From assembly GCA_947623585.1 (NCBI GenBank), contig CANQHA010000002.1, positions 1 to 64,000 of the forward strand: 64,000 nt of DNA, written 5' to 3'. This DNA comes from an uncultured Clostridia bacterium (GTDB lineage: Bacteria > Bacillota > Clostridia > Oscillospirales > Ruminococcaceae). The position numbers and the translations under genes were made by a program. The notes beneath the pieces are model-generated. The model saw only the letters and a program-made list of their open reading frames with translations. It was not told the origin of the DNA and searched no databases. Below, in pieces: positions 47,128-55,668 of the stretch (positions are counted from its first letter, which is position 1; every line of letters begins with the position of its first letter).

Positions 47128-48099
47128 GTGAAAAGACGCAGACAGACGCTTCGCTATATCGCTTCAAGGCTTTTCGGCTTTGCGCTGACCCTTTTTGCGG
47201 TCTCGCTTCTGATATTCTTCCTCGAACGGCTTTCAAACGTCGATCCGATAGCGGTGATTCTCGGCGGAAAGCGTGCCAACGAGGCGACTATCTCGGCGCT
47301 CAGAGAAAAATTCGGGCTCGATCTTCCGGTATGGCGGCAGTATCTCAACTGGATAGGCGGGCTTTTGCACGGGGATTTCGGCACAGATTTCAGATATCAG
47401 CAGCCGGTGTGGTCGCTTATCGCCCCGCGGCTCGGGGTGACGCTTCCGCTGATTGTTGCCGCCTCGGCGATAACGATTGCGATATCGGTTCCGATTGGCG
47501 TTTTGTGCGCCGTGAAGCAGGGCTCGGCAGTCGATACCGCGCTTTCGGCCTTTTGCCTTGCGGCGGTAAGCTGCCCGGGATTTTTCGTCTCAATGCTCGC
47601 AATAGCGGCGATCTCGCGGCTTGCGCCGTCGGTAAGGTTCACCGGCACGTTCAATGATTTTTCGGGCATGGTCGAAAGGCTCGCCCTGCCCGCCTTGTGC
47701 ATCGCCCTCGGAATGATAGCCCTCGGCGCGAGGGTGATACGCTCGAAGATGATAACCGAGCTCGATTCCGACTATGTTCTTTTTGCAAGGGCTTCGGGCG
47801 TCAGCGAGCGCAAGGTAATTTTCGGAAAAGCGCTGAGAAGCTGCGTCATACCCTATTCCTCGGTCATGTCGATACAGATAGGCTCGCTTCTTGTCGGGGC
47901 GGTCGCCGTCGAGGAGGTCTTTTCGCTTCAAGGGCTGGGCTCGCTGCTCATAGATTCGATTCAGGGCTCGAATTACCCCGTTACTCAGGCGATAACGATG
48001 ATAACGGTGTTTTTCTTCCTCCTTCTCACCACGCTGGTCGATATCATCATCGCGGCGATAGACCCGAGGGTCGGAAAGGGGGAGGCCTCTTATGACTGA
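47128..48099 (+). CDS. Oligopeptide/dipeptide ABC transporter permease, DppB type
   Basis: A 323-residue permease with six membrane helices: the N-terminal TLRYIASRLFGFALTLFAVSLLIFF, then the periplasmic-type loop with DPIAVILG and FGLDLPVWRQYLNW, and the EAA loop ARASGVSERKVIFGKALRSCVIP that contacts the ATPases. All fit DppB/OppB. I choose the GTG at 47128, 8 nt after GAGAGGGGG. It opens a five-gene operon (permeases, two ATPases, binding protein). The next ATG overlaps its stop by 8 nt. Confidence 0.93.
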   Translation: MKRRRQTLRYIASRLFGFALTLFAVSLLIFFLERLSNVDPIAVILGGKRANEATISALREKFGLDLPVWRQYLNWIGGLLHGDFGTDFRYQQPVWSLIAPRLGVTLPLIVAASAITIAISVPIGVLCAVKQGSAVDTALSAFCLAAVSCPGFFVSMLAIAAISRLAPSVRFTGTFNDFSGMVERLALPALCIALGMIALGARVIRSKMITELDSDYVLFARASGVSERKVIFGKALRSCVIPYSSVMSIQIGSLLVGAVAVEEVFSLQGLGSLLIDSIQGSNYPVTQAITMITVFFFLLLTTLVDIIIAAIDPRVGKGEASYD

Positions 48100-48952
48100 G
48101 AAAAAAAGCGCCTCAAGGTTTTTTACCCCCGCCGTCGCGATATCCTGCGCGGTGCTTTTTGCGGTGCTCATAATATCCGCTTTCGCGCCGCTTATCGCGC
48201 CTTACGACCCCACCGCGACCGACCTTGCGGCGACGCTTCAGGGGCCGTCTTTTGAGCATCTTTTCGGCACCGACCAGACCGGACGGGACATTTTTTCGAG
48301 AATGCTTTTCGGCGGAAGAACGACGATACTCGGCGCGCTCGGCATAGTTTTGCTTTCGATGGCGGTCGGAATTCCGGCGGGGCTTTTTGCGGGATATTTC
48401 GGCGGACCCGCCGACAGAATAATGATGAGGGCGACCGACGTTATCGTCAGCTTTCCGACGCTTTTGCTCGCGTTCATTTTTGTCGGAATTTTCGGGCGGG
48501 GACTTTTTAACTCGGTTCTCGCGATAGGAATAGTTTATATCCCGATGACGGCGCGCCTGACCCGCTCGCTCACGCTTTCGGAGAAAAACAAGGGCTATGT
48601 AGAAGCGCTGAAAACCTGCGGCTGTCCGTCGCTGAGGATAATGTTTAAGGAGATACTTCCGAACTGCCTGCCGACCCTTTCGAGCCAGCTCACGCTTGAC
48701 ATCGGCTACGCTGTTATTGACCTCGCCTCGATGAGCTTTATCGGTCTCGGCGTTAAGCTGCCCGAGTGCGATTGGGGCGCCATGCTCGAAGAATCGAGAA
48801 ATCTTATTTTTACCCACCCGCTTTCGGCGCTCGCCCCGGGAATAGCCATTGCGGTGACGGTAACCGCGATAAACATTCTCTCCGACGGCGTTCAGAGATA
48901 TATCGACCCGACCAAGAGAAAGCTGAAAAGGAGCGTGTTAAGACATGGATAA
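48092..48952 (+). CDS. Oligopeptide/dipeptide ABC transporter permease, DppC type
   Basis: A 286-residue permease, partner of the preceding one. It has the DppC N-terminal OppC_N-like part (SAFAPLIAPYDPTATD, FGTDQTGRDIFSRMLFGGRTT), five to six helices, and the EAA loop VEALKTCGCPSLRIMFKEILPNCLP. Together with the DppB-type protein it forms the membrane channel. The start overlaps the upstream stop by 8 nt and its own end overlaps the next start by 8 nt, so translation is coupled along the operon. Confidence 0.93.
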   Translation: MTEKKSASRFFTPAVAISCAVLFAVLIISAFAPLIAPYDPTATDLAATLQGPSFEHLFGTDQTGRDIFSRMLFGGRTTILGALGIVLLSMAVGIPAGLFAGYFGGPADRIMMRATDVIVSFPTLLLAFIFVGIFGRGLFNSVLAIGIVYIPMTARLTRSLTLSEKNKGYVEALKTCGCPSLRIMFKEILPNCLPTLSSQLTLDIGYAVIDLASMSFIGLGVKLPECDWGAMLEESRNLIFTHPLSALAPGIAIAVTVTAINILSDGVQRYIDPTKRKLKRSVLRHG

Positions 48953-49919
48953 GCTCCTTGAAATAAAAAATCTCAGCGTCGGCCTGCTGACGGCTTACGG
49001 CTTCGTTCACGGCGTCAGAGACGTTTCACTTGACGTTTTTGAGGGCGAAACGGTCGGAATAGTCGGAGAATCGGGCTGCGGAAAAACGCTCACCGCAAAA
49101 TCGGTGCTCGGGCTTCACAACGAAGAGCGCACCGAGCTCGGCGGGGAGATAATATTTACAAAAAAGAACGGCGAAAAGGCCGACATTCTGAAGCTCGGCC
49201 GGCGCGAGCTGAGAAAGCTGCGCGGAAGCGAGATATCGATGGTGCTTCAGGACCCGCCGCTTTCGCTCAGCCCGATAATTTCGGTCGGAAAGCAGCTTGA
49301 GGACGTGATCATCGCAAACAGGGGCGTTTCAAGAAAAGAGGCCGAGAGCGTCGCAATCGGACTTTTGAACGACGTCGGGATAGACCGCCCCGAGATGCGT
49401 TTAAAATCGCTTCCGGGCGAGCTTTCGGGCGGGCAGCTTCAAAGAATCTGCATAGCCGCCGCGATAAGCTCGAACCCGAGGCTTCTTATCGCCGACGAGC
49501 CGACCACCGCGCTCGATTCCGTCACTCAGGCGCAGATCCTCGGGCTTTTGAAAAGCCTCTCGGAGCAGCGGAAAATGGCGGTCTTGATAGTCACCCACAA
49601 TTTCTCGGTCGTCAAGAGGCTTTGCGACAGGGTATACGTCATGTACGCAGGGTTCGTCGCCGAAAGCGGCAGCGTCGCCGAGGTGATAAAAAACCCGCTC
49701 CACTGCTATACCCGCGACCTTTTGCGAAGCATACCCGACGGCACAAAAAAGCGCCTCGAAGCGGTTTCGGGCACCCTGCCCGACGTTTATTCCGAGATAA
49801 AGGGCTGCGCTTACGCCCCTCGGTGCAAAAACGCCTGCGCGAGCTGCTTTGAAAAGACCGAGCCGAGGACCGAGGGTGGAAGGACCAGCCTTTGCTTGGC
49901 GGGGAGGTGCGGAGCTTGA
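48945..49919 (+). CDS. Oligopeptide/dipeptide ABC transporter ATPase, DppD type
   Basis: A 324-residue ATP-binding subunit. Walker A is GESGCGKT (around 42-49), the Q-loop MVLQDPPLSLSP, the signature LSGGQLQR, Walker B LLIADEPTTALD, and the switch His in VTHNFSVV. The C-terminal oligopeptide_HPY extension is present with four cysteines (GCAYAPRCKNACASCF), a possible 4Fe-4S or zinc site seen in this family. It pairs with the next gene. Overlaps on both sides support an operon. Confidence 0.94.
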   Translation: MDKLLEIKNLSVGLLTAYGFVHGVRDVSLDVFEGETVGIVGESGCGKTLTAKSVLGLHNEERTELGGEIIFTKKNGEKADILKLGRRELRKLRGSEISMVLQDPPLSLSPIISVGKQLEDVIIANRGVSRKEAESVAIGLLNDVGIDRPEMRLKSLPGELSGGQLQRICIAAAISSNPRLLIADEPTTALDSVTQAQILGLLKSLSEQRKMAVLIVTHNFSVVKRLCDRVYVMYAGFVAESGSVAEVIKNPLHCYTRDLLRSIPDGTKKRLEAVSGTLPDVYSEIKGCAYAPRCKNACASCFEKTEPRTEGGRTSLCLAGRCGA

Positions 49920-50665
49920 ACGAAGTGCTCGAGGTCAAAAACGTCTCTAAGACTTTTTATAAAGACGGCGCAAGGACCGAGGCCGTCAAAAACGTTTCCT
50001 TTTCTCTCAAAGAGGGCGAGATACTCGGCATAGCGGGGGAATCGGGCAGCGGAAAATCAACGCTTTCAAGGCTTTGCATGGGGCTTATAAAGCCCGACGG
50101 CGGTGAGATATTCATATGCCGGCAAAAGCTCTCGAAAAAATCAATAAAAAGCCTCAGACCGAAAATTCAGATGGTCTTTCAGAACCCTGCCGACACCTTT
50201 AATCCGGCGTTCTCGGTCGGTTCGGGGCTTTCCGAGGCCGGCAGGTGCCTCGGGCTTGAAAAAGAGCTTCTCAAAAAAAGAATACCCGAGCTTTTAAAGC
50301 TCACCGGGCTTTCGGAGAGCGTTTATAACCGCCGCCCGAAGGAGCTTTCCGGCGGGCAGCTTCAAAGGCTTGCGATAGTCAGAGCGCTTTTGTGCTCGCC
50401 GAAAATCCTTATCGCCGACGAAGCGGTCTCTTCGCTCGACGTTTCGGTCTCGGCAAACATTTTAAACCTGCTTTCAGACCTTCGAGAAAGCCTCGGGATA
50501 GCGATCCTTTTCATATCGCACGATCTGAAGGTGATAGGAAGCCTCTGCGACAGGGTCGGAGTCATGTATCGCGGAGAGCTTGTAGAATCGGGGAAGACCG
50601 AGAAGGTTCTTTTCGAACCGGAAAACGACTATACAAAACGCTTATTGGACGCAAGGCTCGACTGA
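49916..50665 (+). CDS. Oligopeptide/dipeptide ABC transporter ATPase, DppF type
   Basis: A 249-residue ATPase: Walker A GESGSGKST (about 37-45), Q-loop MVFQNPADTFNP, signature LSGGQLQR, Walker B ILIADEAVSSLD and the switch His in ISHDLKV. It lacks the long C-terminal extension of DppD. The start is the TTG at 49916, which overlaps the dppD stop (TTGA) and sits behind GGGGAGG; the ATG of the track is nine codons too early and inside dppD. It hydrolyses ATP together with DppD to drive peptide import. Confidence 0.93.
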   Translation: MNEVLEVKNVSKTFYKDGARTEAVKNVSFSLKEGEILGIAGESGSGKSTLSRLCMGLIKPDGGEIFICRQKLSKKSIKSLRPKIQMVFQNPADTFNPAFSVGSGLSEAGRCLGLEKELLKKRIPELLKLTGLSESVYNRRPKELSGGQLQRLAIVRALLCSPKILIADEAVSSLDVSVSANILNLLSDLRESLGIAILFISHDLKVIGSLCDRVGVMYRGELVESGKTEKVLFEPENDYTKRLLDARLD

Positions 50666-50710
50666 GCCGAACGCTTGATAATATTTTCTTCACGGGAGGA
50701 GTAACCTTTA

Positions 50711-52318
50711 ATGAAAAAATTCATTTCGCTTTTTTTGGCCGCGTTGACGCTTTGCCTTGCGCTTTGCTCCTGCGGTTCTTCCGAGACCGACGGCAAAACG
50801 CTGAACGTATCGATAATTTCCGATATCACGGCGCTCGACCCGGCTTTTGCCTATGACGGCCCGACGATATCGACGATGCTTCAGGTCACCGAGGGGATTC
50901 TCAGGCTGAACGCCGACGGAACGATATCGCCCCACCTTGCAAAGGACTGGGAGATAGTTGACGACGTGACCTATGTTTACAATATCCGCGACGACGTATG
51001 TTTCTCGGACGGCTCGCCGATGACGATGGAGGACGTTTTGTTCTCGCTCGAGCGTTATCGCGATGAAAGCGTCGCCTCTTATCTTTCGTGGATGTACGAC
51101 AACGTCGAATCCATCACTCAGACCGGCGACTGGCAGTTCACCGTGAAGCTGTATGAGCCCGACGCCACTTGGCAGTATGTTTTCTCGACTGCCGCGGGCC
51201 ACGTTATCAAAAAAGAGACCTGCGAGCTCGCGGGAGACGCTTTCGGCACCCCTGCGGCGATAGAAGCGGGATATCCGACCATCGGCACCGGACCTTATAA
51301 GATAAAAAGCTGGAGCGTCGGCGCCGAGGTGAGCCTTGAAAAGAACGAGAATTACTGGGACAAAAGCTATGCCGAGACCGACGTTGATAACATCAACTTC
51401 ATCGTCATAAGCGACGATACCACAAGAATTCAGGCGCTCATAAACGGTCAGATCGACATGGACACCATGCTTCCCTCCGAGCTTATCGGCACGGTAAGAG
51501 ACAACGAGGGCACCGACGTTTTGCTGAAAAAATCCACCAACTTCATTCTGCTTGCCTTTAACTGCGAGGTAGCACCTTTTAACGACGTAAACGTAAGACG
51601 TGCGATAGCGAGCCTTATCGACAAAAAGGCGATAGCCGACGGGATCGTCAAAGAGGCCGGCGAGGCTGCGACGGCGCTTCCAATGGGCGAAATGCTTTAT
51701 ACTCATGACGCCGACGCTTGGAAAGCCTATGCCGAGTCTCAGAAAGGCATTGAGCTGAGCCTTGAAAACGCAAAGAACTATCTTTCGCAGTCGGCTTATC
51801 CCGACGGCTTCGAGTGCAGCCTTATGGTAGACGAGCAGAACATGAACGTCGCCATTGCGACAGAGATACAAAGCGAGCTTTCTCAAATCGGAATAAAGGC
51901 GAACATCGAAAAGGTCTCGCAGGACGAACTTGTGAACTGCGAATTCGGAGGGGACATAAACCCCGACGGCACGAGAAACTTTGAAATGGGTCTTTTTGAA
52001 TGGGAATCCGACTATTCCGACGTTTCGGGAAACATCAACGGAATATTCTATTCGGGCTTCCTCGGCGAGGGCGGCTCGAACATACCCTCTTATTCAAATC
52101 CCGACGTTGACGCCCTGCTTGAAGCTCAGCTCGCAAGCATAGACCCCGACGAGCGAAACACCCTTTTAATGCAGGCGCTCGACATTATCACCGACGAGGT
52201 GCCTATCGTTCCGATAGCTTATACCTACTATAAGATCGGCTATAACGAGAGGATAGAGTCGGGGATAGACATTCTGACATGGGCGTTTTATATCAAGGAT
52301 ATAAAGCTGAAAAAATAA
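50711..52318 (+). CDS. Peptide ABC transporter substrate-binding lipoprotein (family 5)
   Basis: A 535-residue extracellular lipoprotein. The signal peptide ends with LCSC, a lipobox with Cys20, so it is anchored to the outer face of the membrane. The rest is an SBP_bac_5 protein: ISDITALDPAFAYDG, LAKDWEIVDDVTYVYNIRDDVCFSDGSPM, GTGPYKIKSW and IDKKAIADGIVKEA. It captures peptides for the permease encoded just upstream. A GGGAGGAG site precedes the ATG. It is the last gene of the transporter operon; the following lipoprotein gene is 72 bp away. Confidence 0.93.
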   Translation: MKKFISLFLAALTLCLALCSCGSSETDGKTLNVSIISDITALDPAFAYDGPTISTMLQVTEGILRLNADGTISPHLAKDWEIVDDVTYVYNIRDDVCFSDGSPMTMEDVLFSLERYRDESVASYLSWMYDNVESITQTGDWQFTVKLYEPDATWQYVFSTAAGHVIKKETCELAGDAFGTPAAIEAGYPTIGTGPYKIKSWSVGAEVSLEKNENYWDKSYAETDVDNINFIVISDDTTRIQALINGQIDMDTMLPSELIGTVRDNEGTDVLLKKSTNFILLAFNCEVAPFNDVNVRRAIASLIDKKAIADGIVKEAGEAATALPMGEMLYTHDADAWKAYAESQKGIELSLENAKNYLSQSAYPDGFECSLMVDEQNMNVAIATEIQSELSQIGIKANIEKVSQDELVNCEFGGDINPDGTRNFEMGLFEWESDYSDVSGNINGIFYSGFLGEGGSNIPSYSNPDVDALLEAQLASIDPDERNTLLMQALDIITDEVPIVPIAYTYYKIGYNERIESGIDILTWAFYIKDIKLKK

Positions 52319-52349
52319 GCCGCCGGCCCACATAACCCGACTTTGACAG

Positions 52350-52366
52350 GGCAAAATTATTTTGCC
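52350..52366. promoter_or_regulatory. Perfect inverted repeat before the foldase gene
   Basis: GGCAAAAT, T, ATTTTGCC: a 17-bp perfect palindrome. A TTGACA overlaps its left side and TTTTTAAGG follows, so it may be a weak terminator after the transporter operon or an operator at a weak promoter. I cannot decide. Confidence 0.4.
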
Positions 52367-52390
52367 GAGAATTTTTAAGGAGATATGAAA

Positions 52391-53515
52391 ATGGATATAA
52401 GAAGAATTTTTGCGATTTTGCTGGCGGCGGTCGTCGCGGCGTCGATGCTTTGCGCCTGCGGCGATAAATCAGCCGATCAGCCCCTTGTTTCGGGCGATTC
52501 GAGCGCCGAGCAGGAAGCCCCGACCGATAATACCGAGGTTGCAGCCGTTGAACCCGGGCTTTTTATCGACGGCGAGGAGGTTGACGTCGAGGGGCTTGAT
52601 ATCATGACGATAAACGGGATAGGCGTTCCGTTTGACGAGTACAGATATATGTATATCTATCTCGACAACTATTATTTCTCGGGCGGAGACAGCAGCTTCT
52701 GGCCGCAGAACGCCGACCTTTTCCCGACGCTTCTTGAATATGTCGAGCAGTATCTTCTTGAAAGCTATTGGGGATATCTTCTTGCGGCGCAGTACGGCAT
52801 TGAACTCACAGAGGAGGACCTTGACGAGATAGAAACTCATATGCAGGAGGAAAAAGCCGAGTTTGCCTCCGAGGAAGAATTCGAGAACGCGCTCAAGTCT
52901 TCGGGCATCACCGAGGACCTTCTGAGAAGACTGATAGCCGAGCAGATAATCTGCAACAGGGCCTATGAGGAGCTTTACGGAAAAGAGGGCGCGCAGCTTC
53001 TTCCGAGCGACGACGAGATAAAAGATATCCTTGAAAACGACTATCGCAGAGTATATCATGTTCTTGTGACGTTTGACCATTTCAGCGGCGCCGAGGGATA
53101 TGAAGACGCCGACGAGGACGAGCTTAAAGCGGCGGCGCTTGAATATGCCGAGCAGTTAAGAGACGAGATCGAGGGCGGAGCCGACATCTATCAGCTTGCG
53201 CAGTCGGCCGACGACCCCGGAATGGTGGATAACCCCGACGGATATTTCTTCACCTACAACACCATGGTCAAGCCCTTTGAGGATTCCGCTTTTTCGCTTG
53301 AAGTCGGAGAGCTGAGCGACATTGTCGAGACCGATTACGGTTATCATATAATTCTTCGTCTCGAACAGGACGACTATGTAAACGACAACTGGGATTCCGT
53401 CCGCGAGGCCTGCATAAACGCCATCTTCAACGACAACGTAAACGAAATGCTTGCAAACGCCGACGTTGAATATTGCGAATACTTCGACCGCCTCAGCTAT
53501 GACAGCATAAAATGA
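52391..53515 (+). CDS. PrsA-like peptidyl-prolyl isomerase foldase lipoprotein
   Basis: A 374-residue exported lipoprotein: signal peptide with lipobox LCAC (Cys near 20), an acidic Ser/Glu linker, an N-terminal SurA/PrsA-type helical part ([31 protein letters not shown]) and a parvulin rotamase domain at about 225-340 ([39 protein letters not shown]). It would help fold exported proteins at the membrane-wall interface. The ATG at 52391 is 8 nt after AAGGAG. Its stop overlaps the start of the serine hydrolase gene by 4 nt, so this enzyme may be one of its clients. Confidence 0.88.
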   Translation: MDIRRIFAILLAAVVAASMLCACGDKSADQPLVSGDSSAEQEAPTDNTEVAAVEPGLFIDGEEVDVEGLDIMTINGIGVPFDEYRYMYIYLDNYYFSGGDSSFWPQNADLFPTLLEYVEQYLLESYWGYLLAAQYGIELTEEDLDEIETHMQEEKAEFASEEEFENALKSSGITEDLLRRLIAEQIICNRAYEELYGKEGAQLLPSDDEIKDILENDYRRVYHVLVTFDHFSGAEGYEDADEDELKAAALEYAEQLRDEIEGGADIYQLAQSADDPGMVDNPDGYFFTYNTMVKPFEDSAFSLEVGELSDIVETDYGYHIILRLEQDDYVNDNWDSVREACINAIFNDNVNEMLANADVEYCEYFDRLSYDSIK

Positions 53516-54600
53516 GAGCGGCGCCGAAAAGAATTTTAGCGCTTTTGGCGGCGGCGCTGGCGCTTTCGGGCTGTCGGGGAACGGATATAAAAATATCCTC
53601 CGGCACAAGCCCCGAAAGCGGGATAACGCTCGATTTGCCCTCTGAAGTTACGACTTCCGAGCCGGTTTTTGAAAGCGCCGCCGAAGAAGATACGCCGCCC
53701 GAAAGCAAGCCCGCAGAGCCGGAAGCTGCGCCCGAGCCAGTCGAGGAGTTTTCGCTTCCCGAGGAATTTTATCTCGAGATGAGCGGCCTTATCGAGCGCT
53801 ATGGGCTTAATCCCGGCTGCGACGGCACCGAGAGCTGCTCCTGCCGGCCCGAATATGAGGAGATCGACGCCGAGGGAAACGTCACCCGGCCGAGAGACAG
53901 GATAGCGGCGATATATTATCGCGACCTTCTCAGCGGGTATGAATATGTTTTAAACCCCGGGGCGCATTTTCCGGTCGCAAGCACGGTAAAAATTCCGTTT
54001 TGCACCCTTATTTACCGAAAGCTGAGCGCGGGGGCTTTGGACCCCGGGCAGACGCTTACATATGAGGAACGGCACTATTTCGGCGGGACCGGCGATATCG
54101 TCAAGGGCGATTTCGGTCAGCAGTTCAGCATAAGCGAGCTTCTGACGCTTGCGATAACCGTCAGCGACAATGTGGCATATGAAATGCTTAAGGATATTCA
54201 GCCTTGGGATGAATTTTCGAGCTTTCTTTCCGAGAACGGCTGCCCTCACGAGGAGGATTCAAGGCTTTCAAAGCAGAAGATCTGCGCCGAGTCGGCGGGG
54301 GCCTATGCGAGGATACTTGCGGGATATCTTATCAACACCGACGACGAGTTTTCCGAGACTTTCAGGCAGGATCTTCTCAAAACAAGGCTTAAGATGCTCA
54401 AATCGGACTGGAATATTTACAGAAAATACGGCTGGACGGGGTTTTCGCTTCACGACATAGCCTATGTCGAAGCGCCGAGGCCCTATGTTTTGGCGGTGCT
54501 GACGAATTTCAGCGGAGAGCAGGACGGCGACTTTGAATTCTTCGCCGAGGTATCGTCGATAGTCGAGAAGTTTTCTCAGCCGCAAATTTCGGACGAATAA
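53512..54600 (+). CDS. Beta-lactamase-fold (class A-like) serine hydrolase lipoprotein
   Basis: A 362-residue lipoprotein. The lipobox is LSGC (Cys21), followed by a long Pro/Glu/Ser linker to about 80. The domain from 85 on has the motifs of penicillin-interacting serine hydrolases: Ser157-Thr-Val-Lys160 (SxxK), SDN (218-220) and a KYG-type third motif near 305 (RKYGWTG). The ExxLN motif for deacylation in class A beta-lactamases is not obvious, so a role in cell wall or peptide metabolism is as likely as beta-lactam hydrolysis. Three extra cysteines (CDGTESCSC) are notable near 103-111. The start overlaps the foldase gene by 4 nt (ATGA). Confidence 0.82.
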   Translation: MRAAPKRILALLAAALALSGCRGTDIKISSGTSPESGITLDLPSEVTTSEPVFESAAEEDTPPESKPAEPEAAPEPVEEFSLPEEFYLEMSGLIERYGLNPGCDGTESCSCRPEYEEIDAEGNVTRPRDRIAAIYYRDLLSGYEYVLNPGAHFPVASTVKIPFCTLIYRKLSAGALDPGQTLTYEERHYFGGTGDIVKGDFGQQFSISELLTLAITVSDNVAYEMLKDIQPWDEFSSFLSENGCPHEEDSRLSKQKICAESAGAYARILAGYLINTDDEFSETFRQDLLKTRLKMLKSDWNIYRKYGWTGFSLHDIAYVEAPRPYVLAVLTNFSGEQDGDFEFFAEVSSIVEKFSQPQISDE

Positions 54601-54603
54601 GTG

Positions 54604-54632
54604 TTGACAAGCTGCGCAAACTGTTGTAAAAT
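54604..54632 (+). promoter_or_regulatory. Promoter of rnpB
   Basis: TTGACA (54604-54609), 17 bp, TAAAAT (54627-54632), directly after the hydrolase stop codon and 12 bp before the RNA start. Confidence 0.8.
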
Positions 54633-54644
54633 ATCCTTTGTATT

Positions 54645-55005
54645 GCGAGTAAGCCATGCGGCAGCGGGCGCCGTTTTAATCGGCGAATGAGGAAAGTCCG
54701 AGCATCGCAGAGCAGGATAGCTGCTAACGGCAGCCGAGGGCGACCTTAGGGAAAGTGCAACAGAAAATTACCGCCGCTTTTGCGGCAAGGATGAAAAGGC
54801 GAGGTAAGAGCTCACCGCGGAGCGGGAGACCGCTTTGGCGTGTAAACCCTATCCGATGCAACACCGTTTGGTTCGGTATATCGCTGCTTTTGCGGCAAAC
54901 GTCTGCTCGGCGGATATACCGTTAAAGGTGGCTGAAGCCCGGCGGCGACGCCGCGCTTAGATAGATTGCCGCACACGACAAAACTCGGCTTATCGGCTTA
55001 GTCGC
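54645..55005 (+). ncRNA. rnpB: RNase P RNA, type A-like
   Basis: The catalytic RNA of ribonuclease P, which trims tRNA 5' leaders. Recognisable conserved parts are GAGGAAAGTCCGAGC (CR-I, at about 54688), the ACAGAAA block with GGTAAGAGCTCACCG, GGTGTAAACCC-like CR-IV (GCGTGTAAACCCTATCC) and AGATAGATTGCCGC with the 3' ACAAAACTCGGCTTAT. The ends pair as P1 (GCGAGTAAGCC with GGCTTAGTCGC). The length of about 360 nt is normal. The region 54601-55052 contains only this RNA, its promoter and terminator. Confidence 0.95.
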
Positions 55006-55035
55006 AATTCCTCGGAATTTTACCTATTTTTTAAG
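55006..55035 (+). terminator. Probable terminator of rnpB
   Basis: AATTCC, TC, GGAATT forms a short stem, followed after TTACC by TATTTTTT. The loop is very small, so the fold may differ in detail. Confidence 0.55.
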
Positions 55036-55052
55036 CAAGAGGTCTATATACA

Positions 55053-55616
55053 ATGTTCAGAAAAATAACGGCTTTAGCCGCTGCCGCCCTGATGATGGCG
55101 GCGCTTTCGGGCTGTGCGCTCCAAACTCTGAAAAACTCCGATTACGGCGAGTTTGAGGGCTATTTCAGCGAGCTTTCATATGAGGTCACAAACGACGCCG
55201 GCGACGTTACCGAGCAGATGTATATTCTTCACACCGACGAAGAGCACAGAGATTCAGTCGGCAAGAAGGACGTTTATTTCGACGATAACGGCGAGATGTA
55301 TAAATATAACGTCACCATCGGCAGCGATCGCGTCGAGGAGATTGTCAGCTTCACAAAGGGCGAGGATTCGGGCTTTTACAGCGAGCTGCACTTCGACGAA
55401 AACGAGGTCATGATAAAAGCCGTTTGGGACAACAGCTATATCTCGGACGACGGCGAGAGCGAGCGCGACTATGGCGAGCGCGAATATTTCCCCGACGGAA
55501 AAACCGTGAAGCGCGAATATACCGAGCGATATATCGGCGGCAAGCTGATCGAGCGGATCACCCGGGAATATTCTGAGAGCGGCGACCTCACCCTTGAAAA
55601 AACCGAAAAGGAATAA
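55053..55616 (+). CDS. Lipoprotein of unknown function
   Basis: A 187-residue exported protein with a signal peptide and lipobox LSGC (Cys21). The mature part is acidic and beta-rich, with repeated YxxDG/ExxG-like turns (FDDNGEMYKYNV, EYFPDGKTVKREYTERYIGGKLIERI), reminiscent of MORN-like or toxin-antitoxin YwqK-type strand repeats, though I cannot assign a family. An AAGCAAGAGGT site precedes the ATG. It lies between rnpB and a bidirectional terminator as a separate unit. Confidence 0.78.
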   Translation: MFRKITALAAAALMMAALSGCALQTLKNSDYGEFEGYFSELSYEVTNDAGDVTEQMYILHTDEEHRDSVGKKDVYFDDNGEMYKYNVTIGSDRVEEIVSFTKGEDSGFYSELHFDENEVMIKAVWDNSYISDDGESERDYGEREYFPDGKTVKREYTERYIGGKLIERITREYSESGDLTLEKTEKE

Positions 55617-55624
55617 AAATAAAG

Positions 55625-55660
55625 CCTCCTCCGCTTTTTTGAACGGGGGAGGATTTTTTG
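55625..55660. terminator. Bidirectional terminator between the lipoprotein gene and ddl
   Basis: CCTCCTCCG (55625-55633) pairs with CGGGGGAGG (55644-55652) with one G-T pair. TTTTTTG follows on the plus strand and CTTTATTTTT on the minus strand. Confidence 0.8.
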
Positions 55661-55668
55661 CGCACTTT

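Noticed and set aside
52350-52366. Firm call of the palindrome as a terminator
   Set aside because: The symmetrical centre leaves almost no loop and the T-run is displaced; it could equally be an operator, so it is listed only as an inverted repeat.
53512-54600. Definite class A beta-lactamase
   Set aside because: SxxK and SDN are present, but the ExxLN motif and a proper KTG are not clear.
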